Assembly: GCF_017942085.1 (NCBI RefSeq)
Contig: NZ_JAGKSP010000021.1
Location: 1 to 64,000 of the forward strand
Direction: 5' to 3'
Length of the DNA: 64,000 nucleotides
Source: Paenibacillus lignilyticus
GTDB taxonomy: Bacteria > Bacillota > Bacilli > Paenibacillales > Paenibacillaceae
Position 1 is the stretch's first letter; every line of letters starts with the position of its first letter. The notes beneath the pieces were generated by a model, which had not been told where the DNA came from, did not search any database, and saw only the letters and a list, made by a program, of their open reading frames with translations. A program made the position numbers and the translations under genes. Positions 8,504-16,383 of the stretch are shown in pieces.

Positions 8504-9700
8504 CTATGCCGGTTGCTCCGCTTTATTTTTCAGCGCTTCATAGATCTTGCCCCGTACGAAAGCATCCAGCCCCGCCGCATTTAGCTCAACCGCGTAGTCC
8601 GCAGGCATATAGAGCAGCTTGATCTCCCGCTCATCACAGGCCTCCTTCAAATACGGATACAGGACTGTACGCATCAAAATACTCCCCCCGCCATACACGC
8701 AGATGAGATCGATCTCATTGCGCGCTTTGGTCAGCTGCTTCTTCACATGCTGCACGATTTGCTTCACTTGGCTTTCCAGCGGCCTGCGTAACGTTTTGAG
8801 CGCCCGTGCATGGTATTTATGCTTCGGGTTCTTGAGCACATCGCTGAAGAACTGCCTCGGACTATCCGGCAAATGAATGAGTCGATTAAACTCCTGCAGC
8901 GCTTCCTCTATCGCATATCCCGCACCATGATGACTGCCGTGAATGAACTGACGCAGAAACTTATTGCCCTCCGTAATCGGATATTCCGTCGAGCCGTCGC
9001 CAATATCGACATGAAGGATCCGCTTATCCTTGAAATAGCTGCCGTTGAATTTCTTCTCGAGTCCGTAGGTCGCGGCAAAATCAGCAAAGATATCCCCTTC
9101 TCTCCAGTTCCCCGCCGCATCCTTCTGCAGCGTGAAGATAACCGGCGTCGCTTCGGGCACAACCTTCACGAACGGGAAGCTGATTTTGACGGCTACCCGC
9201 TGCACGCCTAAATGCACCGTCACATGATGCACATCGGAAGTAAACCGCTTCTCAAACCTGGCAGAGCTCTCGTCGGTATGCTGTGTAACCGGCAGTGCGG
9301 TTGCCATATCCACCTCGACATCAATCTGCGATGGGATCTTCTTCTCGTCCTCGAATGCCTTCTGCACGGCCAACGCGGCGATCTGAGCCAGCGTATTAAT
9401 GATCGGCAAATCCATCTCGCTCTTCGAATCGATGCCAATCTGAATCGTATCAATAATCTCGCCGCTCTCCAGCGCAAACTTCCCGACATAGTACATCCCC
9501 GGCCTCGCGGCAGGCGAATCCACCGTGACTACCAGCTGATCCTGCAGGTTTCGCACAAAACTCTCCGGCGCTTGCTCCTCGCTCCATGGAAGCTCGTCCA
9601 CTCTGCAATTCACATTGGGCTGCTGAATCAATTTGCCGTCAATGATCAGATCATGCTCACTGTTTCCGTTATCGTTGCCTACAAAGAAATGATAGTTCAT
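8504..9700 (-). CDS. ParM/StbA-like actin ATPase
   Basis: The 398-residue protein has the actin-fold motifs in order: phosphate-1 loop (FFVGNDNGNSEHDLII, residues 4-19), phosphate-2 (HVDIGDGSTEYPI, about residue 255) and the adenosine motif (CVYGGGSILM, about residue 355). ParM-type proteins polymerise into ATP-driven filaments that push apart DNA bound by ParR. The start is ATG 9700 with a near-perfect AAGGAGG; a longer frame to 9778 runs through the iterons and is rejected. It forms a tight pair with the ParR-like gene. No replication, conjugation or phage gene is nearby, so it is either a chromosomal actin of unknown role or the relic of an integrated element. Confidence 0.85.
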   Translation of the reverse strand: MNYHFFVGNDNGNSEHDLIIDGKLIQQPNVNCRVDELPWSEEQAPESFVRNLQDQLVVTVDSPAARPGMYYVGKFALESGEIIDTIQIGIDSKSEMDLPIINTLAQIAALAVQKAFEDEKKIPSQIDVEVDMATALPVTQHTDESSARFEKRFTSDVHHVTVHLGVQRVAVKISFPFVKVVPEATPVIFTLQKDAAGNWREGDIFADFAATYGLEKKFNGSYFKDKRILHVDIGDGSTEYPITEGNKFLRQFIHGSHHGAGYAIEEALQEFNRLIHLPDSPRQFFSDVLKNPKHKYHARALKTLRRPLESQVKQIVQHVKKQLTKARNEIDLICVYGGGSILMRTVLYPYLKEACDEREIKLLYMPADYAVELNAAGLDAFVRGKIYEALKNKAEQPA

Positions 9701-9740
9701 TATCGATTTCCTCCTTAGGTGAAATGCTGACATGCATCCC

Positions 9741-9772
9741 CTCGGTATTACTTTGACATACCAAGTATTAGT
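9741..9772. repeat. Iteron pair upstream of the ParM-like gene
   Basis: Two minus-oriented copies of the 12-bp element lie 20 bp apart: AGTAATACCGAG (9741-9752, identical to the copy at 8065-8076) and ACTAATACTTGG (9761-9772). They sit 41-72 bases upstream of the ParM-like start, where operator and centromere iterons of type II partition loci are usually found. GTTAG-CAT-CTAAC follows at 9771-9783. Bases 9784-9848 hold nothing else recognisable. Confidence 0.55.
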
Positions 9773-9848
9773 TAGCATCTAACCAGAGTCCCATCGATCA
9801 TTAGTCTTCTCTCATTTGAATTTGTCGGATATTGCAGTACTTAGGCAT

Positions 9849-9879
9849 AAAAAAACGCCTCTCCATTTCTGGAGAGGCG
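9849..9879 (-). terminator. Terminator of the ECF sigma/anti-sigma operon
   Basis: On the minus strand a perfect hairpin CGCCTCTCC/GGAGAGGCG with a 6-base loop is followed by seven T residues, 30 bases after the stop. Confidence 0.95.
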
Positions 9880-9909
9880 AAATATGGAATGGATGGTAAT
9901 ACCGAAAAC

Positions 9910-10776
9910 TTATTTCTGTGGAACCATGTTGTTGTAGATGCGTGTAGCGTTCACTTTGCCTGTGCTTACATCTTCGGATGTAAATCCGGATACGATATTA
10001 CCAACTTTGAATTCTTTCGCCAGGAGGTCTTCAGATGGTGCGGCAGCAGTTGGGCCATCGATGCCCAGTTGCGTTTCCGGTGTTACGGTTACCCACAGAT
10101 CGCCTACTTTGAAGCTTTTGCCGTCTGCGCTTACTTCTGTAATCACGCCATCGATATTCGCCATCATTTTGCCTGTAGTAGCAGGTTTTGTTGACCCTCC
10201 TGCCTCTCCTGTCTGCGGAGCCATGTTGTTGTAGATCACAGTTGCTTTCACTTTACCTGTGCTTACATCGTCGGATGTGAATCCCGATACGATATTGCCG
10301 ACTTTGAACTCTTTCGAAAGCAGATCCTCGGACGGCGCCGTAGCAGTAGGTTCATTGCTGCCCCATTGTGTTTGGTCCGTTACTTCAACCCACAGATCGC
10401 CTACTTTGAAGCTTTTGCCGTCTGCGCTCACTTCAGAGATTACGCCATCGATATTCACTCTCACTTTACCCATGATCGGAGGCTTCTGTGTATCTACAAC
10501 TGCAGTCTGAGGAGGATTCGCAGGCGTCGTATCATTGTTCAATGTGAAGATACTAACCGCCAACACCGCACATGCTGCAATTCCAACTGTCCAACCTGTT
10601 AGTTTTTTTGTCATTACTTTTTCCATTTTCACTCGCCCCTTTGGGTTAATTGTATTGGTTTGTGTTTCCTGATCCATGTGCTGCATTTCTTGCATCAACT
10701 TCTTATAGGTAACTTCTTTGAAATCCTCGCTTGTTTTCACGTGGGACATCGCAGACTTATAAACAGATTTCTTCAC
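9910..10776 (-). CDS. Putative membrane anti-sigma factor with two tandem DUF5666-like domains
   Basis: The 288-residue protein has a roughly 50-residue cytosolic N-terminus, one membrane helix (WTVGIAACAVLAVSIFTL, about residues 62-79) and an extracytoplasmic part. That part is made of two near-identical repeats of about 75 residues, each containing IDGVI-EVSADGKSFKVGDLWV and EFKVGNIVSGFTS. The gene overlaps the end of the ECF sigma gene by 20 bases, as expected for a cognate anti-sigma factor. I start at GTG 10776 because GGAGG lies eight bases upstream; a TTG at 10791 lies inside that site. The N-terminus is short and lacks a zinc HxxxCxxC motif. The ligand sensed by the repeats is unknown. 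Confidence 0.72.
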   Translation of the reverse strand: MKKSVYKSAMSHVKTSEDFKEVTYKKLMQEMQHMDQETQTNTINPKGRVKMEKVMTKKLTGWTVGIAACAVLAVSIFTLNNDTTPANPPQTAVVDTQKPPIMGKVRVNIDGVISEVSADGKSFKVGDLWVEVTDQTQWGSNEPTATAPSEDLLSKEFKVGNIVSGFTSDDVSTGKVKATVIYNNMAPQTGEAGGSTKPATTGKMMANIDGVITEVSADGKSFKVGDLWVTVTPETQLGIDGPTAAAPSEDLLAKEFKVGNIVSGFTSEDVSTGKVNATRIYNNMVPQK

Positions 10777-11254
10777 GCTCGAGACCTCCAATCTTCTCTT
10801 TTAAGATTAAGCGTCCTCTTGCAAGCCAGGTTCCGACCGTCGCCGGCTTAGCCTGCATAATTTCTGCGATTTCCTGAATGGAATATCCCTCGTAATAGTG
10901 CAGATGAATCGGAATCCGGTACTTCTTGTCCAAAGCCAGAACGGCCATCAGAACGTCGTTTTCTTCCTTCGGGAGGTAGCTTAGGTCTTCTGGGACGGGG
11001 TTCCTGTTTCTAAACCACCCGGCTTTAAGCATGTTCTTGCTTTTATTAATGGTTGTTCGAATCAGCCACGCCTTCTCATGTTCACTGGATTGAAATACAG
11101 GGCGCTTCTGCAAATAGGTGAGAAACACCTCCTGCGTCACTTCTTCTGCATCCGCTATATTTTTCAAGTAGGCAAAAGCAATTTTGATCATGCTTTGCGA
11201 ATATAGATCCAAGGCCTGTCGCACAGATTCATTGAGCTCATATGAATCGTACAC
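10757..11254 (-). CDS. ECF-type RNA polymerase sigma factor
   Basis: The 165-residue protein has a sigma-2 region (residues about 10-75: ALDLYSQSMIKIAFAYLKN-ADAEEVTQEVFL). A sigma-4 region follows (about 105-160: IPIHLHYYEGYSIQEIAEIM then KPATVGTWLARGR). It directs RNA polymerase to a stress or envelope regulon; the group cannot be set by eye. The start is GTG 11254 preceded by AAAGGAGGTG; an upstream GTG at 11272 would lie before that site. It overlaps the putative anti-sigma gene by 20 bases. Bases 11255-11365 upstream hold the promoter region, but no promoter could be read with confidence. Confidence 0.9.
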   Translation of the reverse strand: MYDSYELNESVRQALDLYSQSMIKIAFAYLKNIADAEEVTQEVFLTYLQKRPVFQSSEHEKAWLIRTTINKSKNMLKAGWFRNRNPVPEDLSYLPKEENDVLMAVLALDKKYRIPIHLHYYEGYSIQEIAEIMQAKPATVGTWLARGRLILKEKIGGLEREEICL

Positions 11255-11365
11255 CTCAGCACCTCCTTTCACTTGTAATACAATTGAGCGGGCTCATATT
11301 TTTCATTGGGGCGAATATTTTTTTTAGCATGCGGTTATTTCGATAAAATCATGTCTGATACGCAA

Positions 11366-11393
11366 ACAAAAAAGGGCACCCTAATGGGCACCC
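11366..11393 (-). terminator. Terminator of the PHP-domain gene
   Basis: On the minus strand GGGTGCCC-ATTA-GGGTGCCC forms an 8-bp stem with two G-U pairs, followed by TTTTTTG. The G-U pairing makes it work only on this strand. Confidence 0.85.
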
Positions 11394-11407
11394 TTTGCTT
11401 GTAAACC

Positions 11408-12217
11408 TTATAGCAGCACGAGCTGCGGAACGCGATTGCGGAACTGCACGACTTCCTGAACGTCATACGATTTCAATAACGTGATCGCCTCGCCGAAGCC
11501 TTGCTCTATACTGCCGAGCCGGTGTGCGTCAGAACCGAGCGAGAATAACTTACCGCCCAGATCCAGGTACATCTCAATTAAGTACGTATGCGGATGAATC
11601 CAGCCTTGCCGGAACAGCCCGGTCGTATTCAGCTCAAGGACCTTCTCCTTGCGAATGATCGTTTTCAGCAAATCGTATAGAATCGAGCTGCAACGCTCGT
11701 AATCCGCACGGCTTACCATCGACTTCGTATAACGGGCCACGTAATCGAGATGGGCGACCACGTCGTAATTGTCCATCCGATCGACGGCATCGCGTACATG
11801 CGTGAAATAATCCGCCAGGAGCACATCCGTCGGCTGATTGTGGAAGGCCTCCTCGGCAAAATCAAGGACGCCGTTATTGTGAGCGGAAAGCAGCACCAAA
11901 TCAAACGAGTAGCTCTCCAGATACCGATTGATCTCTTCATGATAATCTTTCCGATATCCGACCTCGATGCCCTTTCGGATTTCGATCTCATACCGCTGAC
12001 GTAATGCGTCAACCTCTCGTTCATAGCTGTCCATATCGATCAGGACGTCTTTCTTGAAATACTTGCAGTCATAATCGAAATGGTCGGTTGTCACAACGGC
12101 CGACTTGCCCAGCTTCACCGCATGGGCAACAATGTGCTCCAACTTTTCTTCCGAATCAGGGGAATAATAGGAATGCACGTGCTGATCCACGATCGTTTGG
12201 GGTACTTGCATCAACAT
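11408..12217 (-). CDS. PHP-domain phosphatase, histidinol-phosphatase (HisJ) family
   Basis: The 269-residue protein carries the PHP metal-binding set: DQHVHSYYSPDS near the N-terminus, TTDHFD at about residue 45, EVGY, SAHN, AHLDYV and LGSDAH near the end. These coordinate the trinuclear metal centre of PHP phosphoesterases. HisJ-type members hydrolyse L-histidinol phosphate, but no histidine genes are nearby, so the substrate may differ. The nominal start is ATG 12217; ATG 12211 is better spaced from GAAGG. The gene is terminated at 11366 and appears to stand alone. Bases 12218-12303 hold no recognisable feature. Confidence 0.82.
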   Translation of the reverse strand: MLMQVPQTIVDQHVHSYYSPDSEEKLEHIVAHAVKLGKSAVVTTDHFDYDCKYFKKDVLIDMDSYEREVDALRQRYEIEIRKGIEVGYRKDYHEEINRYLESYSFDLVLLSAHNNGVLDFAEEAFHNQPTDVLLADYFTHVRDAVDRMDNYDVVAHLDYVARYTKSMVSRADYERCSSILYDLLKTIIRKEKVLELNTTGLFRQGWIHPHTYLIEMYLDLGGKLFSLGSDAHRLGSIEQGFGEAITLLKSYDVQEVVQFRNRVPQLVLL

Positions 12218-12303
12218 TAACCTTCTTTCGTAATGATGGCCTAGAATTACACTATTATAAGCATGCCGTGTAAAATTCAGATCAAATACGAATGAATATA
12301 TTG

Positions 12304-13941
12304 TTAGTTTGGCAGCTGTCCCCTTCTGATTGGCAGCTTAATCTCAATCAAGGTCCCTTCATTCCCCTTGCTCTGATACGCAATATCGCCATAGTGCTGT
12401 TTAATAATGCGATGACTGATCATAAGTCCGAGCCCCGTTCCCTTTTCCTTCAAGCTGTAGAAGGGTTGTCCCAACTGAGGCAGCAGCTCCTCGGGAATCC
12501 CGCAGCCATGATCTTTGATCGAAATGACGTACTCTTCTTCGGCCTCGACTCTTAAGTTGATGTGGATCTCTCCGCCACCCGGCATGGATTCCATGGCGTT
12601 CTTCAATATATTGAGGAATACCTGCTTCAGCTGATTTTTCTCGCATGTAATAGGAAATTGGGTTCCCGCAAATCCGCGAATAAACGCAATATTGTTCAGC
12701 AGAGCCTGCGGCGACAGAAACTCGACTGTTTTCTCGATGAGCTCTTTGAGATCGGTATCGGTCAGCTGAATGGATTGCGGCTTGGCAAGCGAAAGGAACT
12801 CATTCGTAATCATTTCAATCCGCTCAAGCTCACTGAGGAGCAAGTCGCTGTTGCGCATCGAAGGATTTTCCCTCTTGTACAGTTGAAGGAACCCTTTCAT
12901 CGTTGTCAGGGGATTGCGAATTTCATGCGCCACACCGGCCGCCAATTTCCCGACAACGGACAGCTTCTCCGATTGCAGCAGAAACTCCTCCGCTTTCTTC
13001 CGCTCCGAAATATCGCGGCTAATAATGACGACGTGATCAATACTCCCCGCCTCTCCCACAACGGGTCTGCAGCGGGACTCAAATTCGATCCATCGCCCTT
13101 CCTTGTGTCTCAGCCGGAATTCCATGGCATGTGATTCGCTATTGGCAAACATCTTTTTGATCGCGCCTCGGAACATGGCCACATCGTCCTCATGTACGAA
13201 CTTGCACAGTTCAACCCCTTCTAATTCAGAACGGATATACCCCAATACGTGCTCATGAGAAGGCGAGAAATAACTAACGGAGTAATCCTTATCCATCAGA
13301 ACAATAAGATCGGATGTGTTCTCCGCAATTAGCCGGTATTGGGATTCGCTGACTTCCAGCGTCTTCTCCATGTAGTTCTTCTCTGCGATAATTCTACGGA
13401 GTCTCTCATTGGATTCAATAAGCAGCCCTCCAATAACTACGCCTAATAGGACAAAGATCAAATACTGCGCATGAAAGAACGGCAAAGCGATGAGAATTTG
13501 AAAAGTGAACACGGTACACAAATAGCCAACGATGTAGCCGCCGAATAACACTGCACTTTTTTGAAATGGCGTAAGGCGAGGAACGTACTTGTATAGGCCG
13601 GTTAGAATCGCGATGTTTATGACCCAGCCTATGATGGCAGGCAGCCAGTTGCCGCCGGACAGCAGTCTTGTAATTAAGGAAAAAGAGCCTGCAATAATGC
13701 CCGGCACAGGCCCAAGATAGGCATATACCAGGATTACAGGCGCATATCGGATGTCGTAGGAATACCCTTGCTGCTTGACGGAGAGGATGACGAGAATAAC
13801 GGAAACAAGCCCTGCATACACGCCGATCCACAGACGCATCTGCTTCAGTGAGCGGCGAATAATGAACGAACGGATGACCAAGGGAGTACTGACCAGGAGC
13901 GAGAATATAGAGAGATTAACAAAGTAATCAAATACGATCAA
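12304..13941 (-). CDS. Sporulation-kinase-like membrane histidine kinase (5TM-LYT, PAS, HisKA, HATPase)
   Basis: The 545-residue protein has six hydrophobic segments in the first 180 residues, including LGPVPGIIAGSFSLITRLLS, the signature of the 5TM-5TMR LYT sensor. A PAS domain follows (about 200-315), then the HisKA phosphoacceptor VAHEIRNPL (about 341-349) and an HATPase with N box (LNILKNAMESM), GCGIPEE and GTGLGL. The order matches Bacillus KinB/KinD-type kinases that feed the sporulation phosphorelay. No response regulator is adjacent, consistent with a phosphorelay or orphan kinase. The start is TTG 13941 with AAGGGTGG upstream, and a sigma-A promoter is readable at 14048-14076. Confidence 0.87.
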   Translation of the reverse strand: MIVFDYFVNLSIFSLLVSTPLVIRSFIIRRSLKQMRLWIGVYAGLVSVILVILSVKQQGYSYDIRYAPVILVYAYLGPVPGIIAGSFSLITRLLSGGNWLPAIIGWVINIAILTGLYKYVPRLTPFQKSAVLFGGYIVGYLCTVFTFQILIALPFFHAQYLIFVLLGVVIGGLLIESNERLRRIIAEKNYMEKTLEVSESQYRLIAENTSDLIVLMDKDYSVSYFSPSHEHVLGYIRSELEGVELCKFVHEDDVAMFRGAIKKMFANSESHAMEFRLRHKEGRWIEFESRCRPVVGEAGSIDHVVIISRDISERKKAEEFLLQSEKLSVVGKLAAGVAHEIRNPLTTMKGFLQLYKRENPSMRNSDLLLSELERIEMITNEFLSLAKPQSIQLTDTDLKELIEKTVEFLSPQALLNNIAFIRGFAGTQFPITCEKNQLKQVFLNILKNAMESMPGGGEIHINLRVEAEEEYVISIKDHGCGIPEELLPQLGQPFYSLKEKGTGLGLMISHRIIKQHYGDIAYQSKGNEGTLIEIKLPIRRGQLPN

Positions 13942-14047
13942 TTCGCACCACCCTTATGAACTCATTGCTGTCCATGACATGAAGGCTGCTCTCTCTAGAA
14001 CTCTCGTAGTTGTGATCACCTAATATTTGGTATAGTCGCCTCTTCGA

Positions 14048-14076
14048 AGTATAAACAATCTCAAAAACAGAATCAA
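14048..14076 (-). promoter_or_regulatory. Sigma-A type promoter of the LYT/PAS kinase gene
   Basis: On the minus strand TTGATT (14071-14076) and TATACT (14048-14053) are separated by exactly 17 bases, about 107 bases upstream of the kinase start. Confidence 0.6.
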
Positions 14077-14090
14077 CACCCGAAATCAGG

Positions 14091-15614
14091 CTAGGAATGA
14101 GCAGCTCGCCAAGCATTGAGCTGCTTCTGTACTTCAATTCGCACCTCATTAATTCCTGCTTGTTGAAGCTCCTGATTAAACTTCGGCAGCACCGCATCCA
14201 CGTTTACGCTGCCGGTCATCAGACTTGGAAAATACTTCTCCCAAACCATCTGAATGTTCTGCACTTGGATCGGTACGCGGGACAAGTCAGGCGTAAAGCC
14301 GAGCGTACTCGAATTGACCGCCTCCCGATTGCTGGCACGGAACTGATTCCATTTGTCCGGCGGATCCGGGTATTCGCCGCCCATCGTTTTCAAAATAAAC
14401 CAATTGCCTTGGGTATACTGCACGCCCCCATAGCTTGGCTGCGCCCCTGGGATCGGTTTGCCGTCGCTGTCCTCGGGAGGCTTAGGCACCACCTGACCGT
14501 TACGATCCAGCGTGTAGTGCACGCCTTCAATGCCGAAGTTAAAGAGGTTGCGCACCTCGGGATCTGTGTTCAGCAGATTAAGGAACTTCACGCTCTCGAC
14601 GGGATGTTTCGTATCCACGCTGACGGCCATAACCCCGCCGCGCATGGATTCCGTCGTGATCAGCGCCGGTGTTACCGGGTAAGCCACAAGCTTATATCCG
14701 CGATCTTTACTCCAGCTGTTCTCCGAGAGAGGCCCGCCTCCGGCTGCTTTCCAGAACACCTTCACGCCCCGCTTCAGCCCTTGGCTTTCGCGCATGCCGG
14801 CATCTTCATTGATATACCCCTTCACATAGTAGCGCCGAAGAATATCGAGCACCTGCCGGGCTTCTTTCGTTTCGAATATATTTACAACCGGGGAGCTCGG
14901 ATCCAGCACCCGCACCATCAGCGGAAGCGTCTTCTCCGATACATATTCGAAACCGTCCAAGGCGAAGAAGTTCTGTGAATCCTTGTCGAGCTCCATCGGC
15001 TGATAATCAGGTTCCTTCTCCTTGATCATCTGGAACAACGGTTCAAGGGAAGCGAGCGTGGTGTATTTGGAAATATCGATCTTGTACTTCTTCACCAGCT
15101 CATCCGGGTACATCCACTGGTCACGTACCGCTAACTCCTTATTAGTCGGCACACCATAGATGCTGCCATCATCCATTCGCACGCCTTGCCAGAACTTCGG
15201 ATCGATGGCATCATACATATCCTTACCCACATTTGATAAATAATCATTCAGCTTCAGCCATGCGCCGCGCTGTGCATAGGTGGTGTATTCCGGCGCAAAA
15301 GCGATATCAAACGGCGTGCCCGCAGACACGAGCGTGTTCAGCCGATCTTCATACTCCTGCCAGCCCACCTTAATATAAGTGATCGTCACGCCGATTTTCT
15401 TCGCCAGCACCTCGTTGATCTTGTCGTTGACCATTTGCAGGTCCGCGTCGGGGTCTCCGATGGTGTAATAGATCAGATTCACCGTATTGCCGGGAATTGC
15501 GTTATTCTTGCCGTTACCGGATGAGGAGAAACAGCCGGATACAAGCAGCATCAGCATCAGGACGAGCACGAAGGCGGCAACGAGGCGACTTGGATTCCGT
15601 TGTTGTCGTCGCAT
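14091..15614 (-). CDS. ABC transporter extracellular solute-binding lipoprotein (LplA-like)
   Basis: The 507-residue protein has a lipoprotein signal peptide ending LMLLVSGC, so Cys is the predicted lipidated residue near position 29. It then has a long bilobed sugar-binding domain of the LplA/DUF3502-type family (YYTIGDPDADLQMVNDKINE; ALGFTPDLSRVPIQ-like segment near the end). The start is ATG 15614 with AAAGGAAT upstream; the ribosome binding site overlaps the end of the response regulator gene, implying co-transcription after kinase and regulator. No permease follows, so it is a second receptor for module 1 or supplies a signal to the YesM sensor. The substrate is unknown. Confidence 0.88.
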   Translation of the reverse strand: MRRQQRNPSRLVAAFVLVLMLMLLVSGCFSSSGNGKNNAIPGNTVNLIYYTIGDPDADLQMVNDKINEVLAKKIGVTITYIKVGWQEYEDRLNTLVSAGTPFDIAFAPEYTTYAQRGAWLKLNDYLSNVGKDMYDAIDPKFWQGVRMDDGSIYGVPTNKELAVRDQWMYPDELVKKYKIDISKYTTLASLEPLFQMIKEKEPDYQPMELDKDSQNFFALDGFEYVSEKTLPLMVRVLDPSSPVVNIFETKEARQVLDILRRYYVKGYINEDAGMRESQGLKRGVKVFWKAAGGGPLSENSWSKDRGYKLVAYPVTPALITTESMRGGVMAVSVDTKHPVESVKFLNLLNTDPEVRNLFNFGIEGVHYTLDRNGQVVPKPPEDSDGKPIPGAQPSYGGVQYTQGNWFILKTMGGEYPDPPDKWNQFRASNREAVNSSTLGFTPDLSRVPIQVQNIQMVWEKYFPSLMTGSVNVDAVLPKFNQELQQAGINEVRIEVQKQLNAWRAAHS

Positions 15615-15621
15615 CACGGTT

Positions 15622-16383
15622 CTATTCCTTTCTCCGCAAATCCGAGGGCGATTTGTCGAAATAAGCATGAAAATGAGAGTAAAAATAGTTCAGGTTCGGA
15701 TATCCCACAGAAAGCGCGATGCTGACGATCTTCTCGTCCGTATTCTGAATGCGTTCCTGGGCTTTGAGCATCCGATAAGCCATGAGATACTCCGAAAACT
15801 TCTTATGCGTCTCCTTAAGAAACAACTGCCCAAGATACGTCCCATTCATGCGAAAACGTTCTGCAACCGATTTCAAATTCAGGTTCTGCGCATACTCCGC
15901 TTTCACAATCAACAGAATGCGATTGGTCAGCTTGGACAAACTATCGTAACGCACGCCGAGCACCGGATCGATGTCCAGATCATCGCGATCCGAACCTTCG
16001 ATGGTGCCGTGCAGATCCTCTACGATAATCTTCTCCACCAATTGCTGCAGCTTCGTCCGGTCGACGGGCTTGAGCAGATAGTCCTTGGCGCCGCAGCGGA
16101 TGGCCTCCAGTGCGTACTGAAATTCGCCATAGCCGCTCATCATGATATATTTTGAAGGAAGACGCAGTTCATTCAGCTTGTGGATGGCGTCATACCCGCG
16201 CTGTTTGCCGATGCACACATCGAAAATAGCCAGGTCAGGCAAGAATTCCACCGCCTTCGAGATTGCGCCTTCATACGTTTCGCTTGTCTCTATTTGGCCA
16301 AAGCCGTATTTCTCCCAATCCAGCGTTCGTTTCACGCCCTCCAGAATCTGCGGCTCGTCATCTACGATCAGTAGCTTGTACAT
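15622..16383 (-). CDS. YesN-type response regulator (REC plus AraC HTH)
   Basis: The 253-residue protein begins MYKLLIVDDEPQ, has phosphoacceptor Asp in LAIFDVC (about residue 54), SGYGEF and KPVD as in receiver domains. It ends with two AraC helix-turn-helix motifs (LKSVAERFRMNGTYLGQLF; IVSIALSVGYPNLNYFYSHF). It is short for YesN because the linker is brief. The start is ATG 16383 with AAGGAGG; a longer frame to 16413 is not needed. It overlaps the kinase gene by 26 bases, so they are a cognate pair. It probably activates the upstream lplBCA genes. Confidence 0.92.
   Translation of the reverse strand: MYKLLIVDDEPQILEGVKRTLDWEKYGFGQIETSETYEGAISKAVEFLPDLAIFDVCIGKQRGYDAIHKLNELRLPSKYIMMSGYGEFQYALEAIRCGAKDYLLKPVDRTKLQQLVEKIIVEDLHGTIEGSDRDDLDIDPVLGVRYDSLSKLTNRILLIVKAEYAQNLNLKSVAERFRMNGTYLGQLFLKETHKKFSEYLMAYRMLKAQERIQNTDEKIVSIALSVGYPNLNYFYSHFHAYFDKSPSDLRRKE

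Noticed and set aside
12304..13941. Possible KinB, KinD or KinE identity for the LYT/PAS kinase
   Set aside because: The domain order fits several Bacillus sporulation kinases and sequence reading cannot separate them, so no gene symbol is given.
13928..14197. Minus-strand 89-codon open frame between the kinase and binding protein genes
   Set aside because: It overlaps both neighbours and the kinase promoter, has no ribosome binding site and shows no domain pattern.
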